Assembly (NCBI GenBank): GCA_964483805.1 | Contig: CAZADH010000209.1 | Location: 1-11,181 of the forward strand | Direction: 5' to 3' | DNA from: CAZADH01 sp964483805 | GTDB lineage: Bacteria; Muiribacteriota; Ozemobacteria; Ozemobacterales; Ozemobacteraceae | DNA length: 11,181 nucleotides | Shown: piece by piece, positions 4,801-11,181 of the stretch | How the letters are laid out: every line of letters begins with the position of its first letter | Position numbering within the stretch: position 1 is the first letter of the stretch | Notes under the pieces: model-generated | The model's database searches: none | What the model was told of the DNA's origin: nothing | The model's input: only the letters and a program-made list of their open reading frames with translations | Position numbers and translations under genes: made by a program

Positions 4801-6378
4801 ATGCGCTTCTTCAACACGGCGGGGCCGATCAAACAAGACATTCACTATTGCGTGCCGCCACTGGAGCGGTGGAACCTCGCGGAGATTCTCGATCTTATCG
4901 ATCAGCAGAAGTATTTCATTCTGCACGCCCCGCGCCAGACCGGCAAAACCTCGTCGTTGCTGGCATTGCGCGACCACCTCAACGCCGAAGGCCGGTATCG
5001 GGCGCTCTACGTCAATGTCGAGTGTGGCCAGTCGGCACGTGAAGACGTGGCCGCCGCGCTGCGGGCCATCTGTGGAACCCTCGCCAGTCGGGCCCGAACC
5101 GACCTCGGTGACGGCTATCTCTACGAGCAGTTCACCGGCATTCTCGATCAGGTCGGGCCGCACGGCGCCTTGACCGAGTTGCTGTCGGCCTGGACCCTGC
5201 ACGAGAAGAAACCGGTCGTGCTCTTCATCGACGAGATCGATGCCCTGATCGGCGACACGCTGATCTCGGTGCTGCGCCAGATTCGCGGCGGCTACGACAA
5301 GCGCCCGCAGAGTTTTCCGCAGAGCATCGTGCTGTGCGGCGTGCGCGACATCAAAGATTATCGCATTCATGCGACTTCGTCGAAAGAAGTGATCACCGGC
5401 GGCAGCGCGTTCAACATCAAGGCTGTGTCGCTGCGGCTTGGCGACTTTGTCAGACCCGACGTTGAGGCACTCCTGGCGCAACACACAAGCGAAACCGGGC
5501 AGGTGTTTGAACCGGAGGCCATCGAGGCGATCTGGACCCTCACCAACGGCCAGCCCTGGCTGGTCAACGCGCTCGCCTACGAAGCCTGTTTCGAGATCCG
5601 CGAATCGCGCGACCGAAAGCGGCCCATCACGGCCGACACCGTGCACGACGCCAAGGAGCGACTGATCCTGTCGCGCGCGACGCATCTCGACCAGTTGACC
5701 GACAAGCTGCAAGAGGAGCGCGTAAAGCGCGTGATCCAGGCGCTGCTGGCCGGCGAAGAAGATGCCGACGCGCTACCGCCGGACGACATCCAGTACGTGC
5801 GCGACCTTGGGTTGATCGCGATGAACCGGCCCATCCGCATCGCGAATCCAATCTATCGCGAGGTCATCCCCCGCGATTTGACCTGGTCAACGCAAGAGAT
5901 GATGGTTCAGGAAAACTGGTACATCCTGCCCGACGGCAGCCTCGACCTGCCCAAGCTGCTGGCGGCTTTCCAGCAGTTCTTTCGCGAGAATTCCGAAGCA
6001 TGGATCGGCCGCTTCGACTATCGCGAGGCCGGCCCACAACTCTTGTTACAGGCGTTTTTGCAGCGAGTGATCAATGGCGGTGGCCGCATCGAGCGCGAAT
6101 ACGGGCTCGGCATGCGCCGCACCGATCTCTTCGTGCTCTGGAAGTGCCCCGATGGCACCGTTCAGCGCGGGGTGATCGAGATGAAGCTCTTGCGCAAGTC
6201 CCGCGCCGTCACGGTGGCCGAGGGATTGGCCCAGACCGCTGCCTATGCCGATCGCTGCGATGCCTCTGAGGCGCACCTGATCGTCGTCGATCGCACCACC
6301 GCGAAGCCCTGGAGCAAGAAGATCTCGCGCGTCAATAAAAAGTATGACGCGCGCGTCATCACCGTCTGGGGGATGTAA
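4801..6378 (+). CDS. AAA ATPase with C-terminal PD-(D/E)XK nuclease-like domain
   Basis: This 525-residue protein belongs to the uncharacterised AAA_35 / AAA-ATPase-like family. The ATPase domain (about 35-300) has a Walker A APRQTGKT at 43-50, with Ala in place of the first Gly, and a Walker B VVLFIDE at 139-145. A helical region (about 300-400) follows. The C-terminal part (about 405-520) looks like a PD-(D/E)XK nuclease: RRTDLFVLW supplies D442 and IEMK supplies E460 and K462. This matches the known pairing of such ATPases with a restriction-like nuclease domain. The start at 4801 is chosen for AGGGAG 7 nt upstream; an in-frame start at 4624 would cross the promoter and hairpin. No substrate can be named. 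The stop lies one base before the polA ATG, so the two are probably co-transcribed. No DNA-targeting or transposase domain is seen. Confidence 0.85.
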   Translation: MRFFNTAGPIKQDIHYCVPPLERWNLAEILDLIDQQKYFILHAPRQTGKTSSLLALRDHLNAEGRYRALYVNVECGQSAREDVAAALRAICGTLASRARTDLGDGYLYEQFTGILDQVGPHGALTELLSAWTLHEKKPVVLFIDEIDALIGDTLISVLRQIRGGYDKRPQSFPQSIVLCGVRDIKDYRIHATSSKEVITGGSAFNIKAVSLRLGDFVRPDVEALLAQHTSETGQVFEPEAIEAIWTLTNGQPWLVNALAYEACFEIRESRDRKRPITADTVHDAKERLILSRATHLDQLTDKLQEERVKRVIQALLAGEEDADALPPDDIQYVRDLGLIAMNRPIRIANPIYREVIPRDLTWSTQEMMVQENWYILPDGSLDLPKLLAAFQQFFRENSEAWIGRFDYREAGPQLLLQAFLQRVINGGGRIEREYGLGMRRTDLFVLWKCPDGTVQRGVIEMKLLRKSRAVTVAEGLAQTAAYADRCDASEAHLIVVDRTTAKPWSKKISRVNKKYDARVITVWGM

Positions 6379-6379
6379 C

Positions 6380-9300
6380 ATGTCTGACCTGCTCCTGCTG
6401 ATCGACGGCAACAATCTCGTTTTTCGCGCGTACTACGCGTTCGAGCGGCAGGGGTTGCGCACCCGGACCGGCCAGCACACCGGCGCCCTGTTCGGTTTCG
6501 CGCGCATGCTGCTGAAGCTGCTGCGCGATCTCGACCCGTCGCACGCCGCCGTCGCCTTCGATGTCTCGCGCGACACCTTTCGCAAGAAGATGTACCCCGA
6601 CTACAAGGCGCAGCGCCGGCCGACGCCGGCCGACCTGCTCACGCAGTTGCCGCTCGCGCACGAACTGGTTCTGGCCATGGGGTTGCCGCTGCTCAAGCAC
6701 GACGACTACGAGGCCGACGATGTGATCGGCACGGCGGCGGCCGAGGCGCGGCAGCGCATGCCCGTGCACATTCTCACCGGCGACCGCGATCTGTTGCAGT
6801 TGCTCGCCGAGAACGTCACGGTCGAACTGTGTGTAAAAGGCATCTCCGAGACGCGCAAGTTCGATGTGGCCGCCTTCGCGTCCGAGTACGGCTTCCCGCC
6901 GGGCAACCTGCCCGATCTGAAAGGCCTGATGGGCGATACGTCCGACAACATTCCCGGCATTCGCGGCATCGGCGAAAAGAAGGCGACGCCGCTGGTGCAG
7001 AAATACCGTAACCTCGAAACGCTTTACGAGCGACTCGTCGAGGTGGCCAACCCGCGCATGAACGAGCAGTTGGCGACCGGCAAGGCCGACGCGATGCTGT
7101 CGCGCGATCTGGCGACCATCCGTTGCGACGTGCCCGGCATCGACGTGGCCCAGGGATGTCGCTGGCGGGGCCTCGAGCCCGCGCGGGACCGGGTGCGGCC
7201 GATGCTGCTCGCGTGGGAGTTTGGCAGCCTCGTGCGCGAGCTGGACGCGCAGTGGGGCGGCCCCCCGGCGCCGACGGCGCAGCCTGGTGTAGTGCAAAGT
7301 ATTGCACGGTTTGCAGCCCCGCCGGTCGCACCGGTGTCGCCCGCACAACCCGCGGTCAGGATGACCCTGCCGCCGGCTGCGCCTGCGCCCGCACAGCCGG
7401 TTGCTACCGGCGTCGCCGCACCCGCGAACGCTCCGGAGATTGCCGCGCCGCCTGTCGATTTTTCGCAGCCGCACCGCACCGGCAACCTCTTCGATCTGCC
7501 TGATGAACGCCAATCTCCCGCTCTGGCGGCCCAGCGGCATCCGGCGAGCGCATGGGCGGAGAGTGCTGCGACAGCATCGTCGGCCCCGCTGCCGGCATCT
7601 CCAGACGCCAACGCTGCAGTGGCATCTCCTGCGAGCGAAGGGGAGGGGTCCGCCGCTGCCGGCGTCAGCGCGAGTGACGGCGCAGCGGTCGGTCGGTTGA
7701 CCTACAATGTAAGGTGCATTTCGTCGGTCACCGAGTTGCACGATTTCCTTGCACGCCCTGAAAACGAGCTGCTGGCCGTCGATCTCGAAACGTCGGGGCT
7801 CGACCCGTTCGCCGACCAGATCGTGGGCGTCGCCCTCGCCTTCGATGAGCGCGGCGGCATCTATGTGCCGCTGGCCCATGCCGGCCTCGACTTCTCGCCC
7901 AACCTCGAGGCCGCCGCGGTCTGGCCCATCCTGCGGTCGGCCATGGCGACGCGGCCCCTGGTCGGGCACAACCTCAAGTTCGACTTGCAGTTTCTCGGCC
8001 GCCAGGGGGTGGTCACGGCGGGCGAACTGACCGACACCCACCTGTTGGCCTACGTCGGCAATCCGCTGCGCGACAATGGGTTGAAAGATCTCGGCCGCGC
8101 GTTGCTCGGGGTCGAGTTGTGCGATTACGCCGACCTCGTCAAAAAGAAGGGGCGCAAGACCATCGTCGAAGTGCCGCCCGAGGAGGCGGCGACCTACGCG
8201 GTGCAAGACGTTGTATTGCCACATCGGTTGTTGCCGCTGCTGCACGACGAAGTGATGCGGACCGGCTTGATCGTCCTCTATCGCAATCTGGAACAGCCCC
8301 TGATCCGGTTGCTGCTGCAAATGGAAGCCCAGGGCATCGGTCTCGACACCACGCACCTGGCCGCGCTGGGTGCGCGTCTCGGCACCGAACTGGTGCGGCT
8401 CGAAGCCCGCATCCATGAGTTGGCCGGGGTGCCGTTCAATGTGAACAGTCCCAAGCAGTTACAGGAGATCCTGTTCAACAAGCTGCAACTGCCGGCGGGG
8501 CGCAAGACCCGCACCGGCGCGTCAACCGACGTCGAAGTGCTGATCGGCTTGCGCGACCATCATCCCATTGCCGGCGAACTCATCCAGTACCGCGAACTGG
8601 CGAAACTCAAGTCGACCTATGTAGAGGCACTGGTGAAGCTGCGCAACCCGCACACCGGCTTGATCCACACCACCTTCAACCAGACCGTCACCTCGACGGG
8701 CCGGTTGTCGAGCAGCAATCCAAATCTGCAGAACATCCCGATCAAAACCCAGTGGGGCCGCGAGGTGCGCCGGGGTCTGACGCCGCCCCGCCCCGGCAAC
8801 CTGTTTGTCTCACTCGATTACTCGCAGATCGAGTTGCGTCTGCTTGCCCACGTGACCCGCGATCCGGTGCTCGTCGATGCGTTCCTGCACAACCGCGACA
8901 TCCACGCGTTAACCGCGGCCAAGATCTTCGGCGGCGAGCCGGGTGCGGTCACTTCCGAGCAACGCAAGGTCGGCAAGACCGTGAACTTCGGCATTCTTTA
9001 CGGCATCTCGGCCCACGGCCTCGCGCAAGATCTGGGGATCGCGCGACCGCAAGCGCAGAACTACATCGACGGCTTCTTTGCGACCTTCCCCACCGTGTCG
9101 GCGTGGCTGGCCCAGAACCTGGAACGGGCCGAGGCCACCGGGCGGGTCGAGACCCTCTTCGGACGCGTGCGGCCGATGCCCGAGTTGACCGCCGGCAACC
9201 GCAACACCCGCGCCTTTGGTGAACGCGTCGTGCGCAACACACCCCTGCAGGGCAGTGCCGCCGACCTGGTGAAGAAGGCGATGATCGAGACCGACCGTGT

Positions 9301-9505
9301 GCTGAAAACCGGTGGATACGCGACCCGCCCGGTATTGCAGATCCATGACGAACTGGTCTTCGACGTGCCGCCGGCTGAGGTCGCGACCGTGGCCGCGGTG
9401 CTGAAGAAGACGATGGAAAACGTCGCGCAACTGGCCGTGCCGCTGGTCTGCGACGTCAGCGTCGGTCCGAACCTCGCCGACCTGGCCGATTTCGCGTCAG
9501 CATGA
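6380..9505 (+). CDS. polA: DNA polymerase I (5'-3' exonuclease, proofreading exonuclease, polymerase)
   Basis: DNA polymerase I fills gaps and removes RNA primers in lagging-strand synthesis and repair. At 1041 residues it is about 110 longer than the E. coli enzyme. The flap-nuclease domain (1 to about 285) keeps its acidic motifs: LIDGNN, YEADDVIG, TGDRDLLQLL, MGDTSDNIPG. An Ala/Pro/Ser-rich linker follows (about 291-440). The 3'-5' exonuclease retains all catalytic acids: D468 and E470 (DLET), D535 (HNLKFD) and D610 (YAVQD). The polymerase has motif A SLDYSQIELR (D813), O-helix R862, K866 and F870, and motif C HDE (D990, E991). The start at 6380 follows GGGGGA by 6 nt and lies one base after the ATPase stop. 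The earlier in-frame ATG at 6344 lies inside that gene. All three activities should be intact. Confidence 0.97.
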   Translation: MSDLLLLIDGNNLVFRAYYAFERQGLRTRTGQHTGALFGFARMLLKLLRDLDPSHAAVAFDVSRDTFRKKMYPDYKAQRRPTPADLLTQLPLAHELVLAMGLPLLKHDDYEADDVIGTAAAEARQRMPVHILTGDRDLLQLLAENVTVELCVKGISETRKFDVAAFASEYGFPPGNLPDLKGLMGDTSDNIPGIRGIGEKKATPLVQKYRNLETLYERLVEVANPRMNEQLATGKADAMLSRDLATIRCDVPGIDVAQGCRWRGLEPARDRVRPMLLAWEFGSLVRELDAQWGGPPAPTAQPGVVQSIARFAAPPVAPVSPAQPAVRMTLPPAAPAPAQPVATGVAAPANAPEIAAPPVDFSQPHRTGNLFDLPDERQSPALAAQRHPASAWAESAATASSAPLPASPDANAAVASPASEGEGSAAAGVSASDGAAVGRLTYNVRCISSVTELHDFLARPENELLAVDLETSGLDPFADQIVGVALAFDERGGIYVPLAHAGLDFSPNLEAAAVWPILRSAMATRPLVGHNLKFDLQFLGRQGVVTAGELTDTHLLAYVGNPLRDNGLKDLGRALLGVELCDYADLVKKKGRKTIVEVPPEEAATYAVQDVVLPHRLLPLLHDEVMRTGLIVLYRNLEQPLIRLLLQMEAQGIGLDTTHLAALGARLGTELVRLEARIHELAGVPFNVNSPKQLQEILFNKLQLPAGRKTRTGASTDVEVLIGLRDHHPIAGELIQYRELAKLKSTYVEALVKLRNPHTGLIHTTFNQTVTSTGRLSSSNPNLQNIPIKTQWGREVRRGLTPPRPGNLFVSLDYSQIELRLLAHVTRDPVLVDAFLHNRDIHALTAAKIFGGEPGAVTSEQRKVGKTVNFGILYGISAHGLAQDLGIARPQAQNYIDGFFATFPTVSAWLAQNLERAEATGRVETLFGRVRPMPELTAGNRNTRAFGERVVRNTPLQGSAADLVKKAMIETDRVLKTGGYATRPVLQIHDELVFDVPPAEVATVAAVLKKTMENVAQLAVPLVCDVSVGPNLADLADFASA

Positions 9506-9640
9506 GCCGGTTTCGCGCGCCGGTGTGACCAATGGCAATAAGATGTATTGCAGCGTAGCCAGCCGGACCGCGCCGGCGAGCCTGAATCTTGCCAGGATTG
9601 CCGTCGCGCCGCGCCGCTGCGTGACGATGGGGGACGCTGC
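9506..9640. other. Intergenic region after polA
   Basis: No gene and no clear terminator is visible. Two short GC hairpins (CCGG arms around 9507-9523 and near 9563-9576) lack T-tracts. Just before the Sel1 gene, CGCTGCGTGA occurs twice (9615-9624 and 9635-9644) with a 20-bp period, and the second copy contains the start codon. GGGGGA (9629-9634) is the likely ribosome binding site. The next gene may be transcribed by read-through from polA. Confidence 0.4.
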
Positions 9641-9643
9641 GTG

Positions 9644-11181
9644 ATGCGCCGGTTGTGGGTGGTGCTCATCCTGATCGCGATCGTGCTGGGCCCTGCGCTT
9701 GCCCTCGTTGCCGGCGCACCGCCGAACCTGACGGCATCCGACTCCGCTGTCGCATCGCTTACCGAGTTGCGGGTGAACGCCGACCGCGGTGTTGCCTCGG
9801 CGCAGTACCAGTTGGGTCGGATTCTCGTCGAAGGTGACGGAGTGGCATCGCAACCGGCGGCTGGTATCGACCTGCTACGCAAGGCTGCGGCCCAGGGCCA
9901 CGGGCAGGCAATGCACGACCTGGGCAGCGTTTTTCGCAACGGCAAGGGTGTGCCCGTCGACCTCGCCGAGGCAGTCCGTTGGTATCGGCAGGGCGCCGAA
10001 CATGGGAATACCGACGCGCAATACGACATGGGGTGGATTCTCGTCGAGGGCTGCGGCGTGGCCACCGATGCTCCGGCCGGGTTCTCCTGGATGCAACGGG
10101 CCGCCGACCGCGGTGACCGCAATGCGCAATGGTATCTCGCCTCGCTGTATCACTGCGGCAACGGGGTTGCCACCGATCCAGTGTTGGCCGTAACCTGGTA
10201 TCGCCGGGCCGCCGAACAGGGCGAAAGTGGCGCGCAATACACGCTCGCCCAGTGTTACGAATCGGGGTGGGGCGTCGCGAGCAATACAAAAGAGGCGCTA
10301 CGCTGGTATCGCTTGGCGATCGAGGGCGGCCATCGCCCGGCCATCGCGGCGCGAAAGGAGCTGGCCGTTCGCACTGCCGTCACGTTCGCGCAGACCGGGT
10401 CTGCGACAGCGCTGGCCGAGCTTCTCGCCGGTTTCGGCGGCGACCCCCAGGGAGAGAATCTGCGTGACCGCATTCATGTTGCCGTCAAGAACGCCGGGTG
10501 CCCCGAGGCCCTCGATCAGGCGATCGATGAAGGGCTCGCCCGCTTCGCGCGTATGCTTGCCGCAGCGCGGCGCTCCGACCTGGCGACGCCGGCGGCGATT
10601 CTCGCCCGCGTCGTCGATGCCGATCTGGCGCTGCGCGCGGTCACGGCGTCGGCGCCGCTCGAGTTTCGCGAAATCGTGCGCTGGCGGGCCTTGCGGGCGA
10701 TCGACCGCGACGACGATGTCGCGGCGGCGGCGCTGTTCCGGTCATTGGCGGCCGTCGATCCGAGTGACGCGGTGGCGTGGGCGGAATTGGCGTGGCGACT
10801 GAATCGGCAGCAGAAGTATGCGGCCGCCGAGGCCGTTCTTGCCGAGGCGCTGGCGGATCGGTCGCGGTTTTCGGCGACCGAAGCGCGCCGCCTCGAGAGC
10901 GTGCGATCCCGCGTCAACCTGGGCTGGGAGCGGGACGCCGAGGCGTGTGCGTGGGCGCAGCGGGTCCGGGACGGAGATGGCCAGGCGATGAACGCAATCC
11001 GGACGCAGTTGCGTGGCCTGATCCTGCAGGACCGCGTCGCTTCCGCGGTGGCCCTCTTCGAGTCACTGGCGTCGGGCACCCACCGTGACCTGCCCGAATA
11101 CGGCTTGCTGCTGGCGCTGGCGGCGGGGTCCACCACCGCCGATCTCGCCGGGGTCTGGCAGAAAAAACCGACGCGCGTGCG
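9644..11181 (+). CDS. Sel1-repeat protein with N-terminal signal or anchor, C-terminus beyond window
   Basis: The 512 visible residues start with MRRLWVVLILIAIVLGPALA, a positively charged then hydrophobic signal peptide or membrane anchor, so the protein should be exported or attached outside the membrane. Residues 51-230 form five Sel1-like repeats of exactly 36 residues each (starting at 51, 87, 123, 159 and 195), with the pattern AQYxLGxxYxxGxGVxxDxxxAxxWYRxAAxxG. Such solenoids bind other proteins. The rest is helical and Ala-rich with TPR-like pairs (for example WAELAWRLNRQQKYAAAEAV) and runs off the edge without a stop. GGGGGA lies 9 nt before this ATG and 6 nt before an adjacent in-frame GTG (9641), so the GTG is an equally possible start. 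No enzymatic domain is seen. Its partner and pathway are unknown, and proximity to polA does not imply a role in replication. Confidence 0.85.
   Translation, partial: MRRLWVVLILIAIVLGPALALVAGAPPNLTASDSAVASLTELRVNADRGVASAQYQLGRILVEGDGVASQPAAGIDLLRKAAAQGHGQAMHDLGSVFRNGKGVPVDLAEAVRWYRQGAEHGNTDAQYDMGWILVEGCGVATDAPAGFSWMQRAADRGDRNAQWYLASLYHCGNGVATDPVLAVTWYRRAAEQGESGAQYTLAQCYESGWGVASNTKEALRWYRLAIEGGHRPAIAARKELAVRTAVTFAQTGSATALAELLAGFGGDPQGENLRDRIHVAVKNAGCPEALDQAIDEGLARFARMLAAARRSDLATPAAILARVVDADLALRAVTASAPLEFREIVRWRALRAIDRDDDVAAAALFRSLAAVDPSDAVAWAELAWRLNRQQKYAAAEAVLAEALADRSRFSATEARRLESVRSRVNLGWERDAEACAWAQRVRDGDGQAMNAIRTQLRGLILQDRVASAVALFESLASGTHRDLPEYGLLLALAAGSTTADLAGVWQKKPTRV

Noticed and set aside
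4777..5712. A 311-codon open frame on the minus strand
   Set aside because: It is antisense to the ATPase gene, which has Walker A and B motifs and a proper ribosome binding site.
6359..8416. A 685-codon open frame on the minus strand
   Set aside because: It is antisense to polA, whose protein shows every catalytic motif. The antisense product has no recognisable domain and is a by-product of high GC codon bias.
9850..10330. Sel1 region as a DNA tandem repeat
   Set aside because: The periodicity is at protein level (36 residues). The nucleotide units are diverged, so this is a repeat protein and not a satellite or CRISPR.

Overview
The window is GC-rich, densely coding bacterial DNA. The left end carries a Rex-controlled NADH-linked iron-sulfur flavoprotein operon of the kind used by electron-bifurcating [FeFe] hydrogenases, so the host is probably an anaerobic or facultatively fermentative bacterium. 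I cannot assign a phylum from the sequence. Nothing suggests a plasmid or phage, and no tRNA, rRNA, CRISPR array or intact insertion sequence is visible.

Layout. (1) Positions 1-2418, minus strand: rex, then a NuoE/HydC-type [2Fe-2S] subunit, then a NuoF/HydB-type flavoprotein that runs off the left edge. The three are closely spaced (22 bp gap, then an ATGA overlap) and form one operon. Its promoter, upstream of rex, is surrounded by three 18-bp palindromes that look like a variant Rex operator. (2) Positions 2672-4530: a cluster of toxin-antitoxin (TA) genes in different states. It holds a HigB toxin and HigA antitoxin joined in one reading frame, an intact ParD/ParE-type pair, a truncated DUF5615 toxin start, a DUF433 pseudogene, a frameshifted vapC start, and an intact VapB-like antitoxin without a working partner. 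(3) Positions 4801-6378: an AAA ATPase with a C-terminal PD-(D/E)XK nuclease-like domain. One base separates it from (4), polA (6380-9505), a DNA polymerase I with all three enzymatic domains and a long Ala/Pro-rich linker. (5) Positions 9644 to the right edge: an exported or membrane-anchored Sel1-repeat protein, incomplete in the window.

How the parts relate. The left operon links NADH redox state (Rex) to enzymes that handle NADH and iron-sulfur electron transfer. The middle is an accessory hot spot where TA modules have landed in or beside one another and decayed. The intact accessory genes share an extended -10 promoter (TGCTAnnnT), unlike the rex promoter, which has a recognisable -35. 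Further right the sequence returns to a housekeeping gene, polA, apparently co-transcribed behind the ATPase/nuclease gene. The most notable observations are the single-frame HigB-HigA fusion, the Rex-like operator triad, the stacked TA remnants and the ATPase/nuclease-polA coupling.
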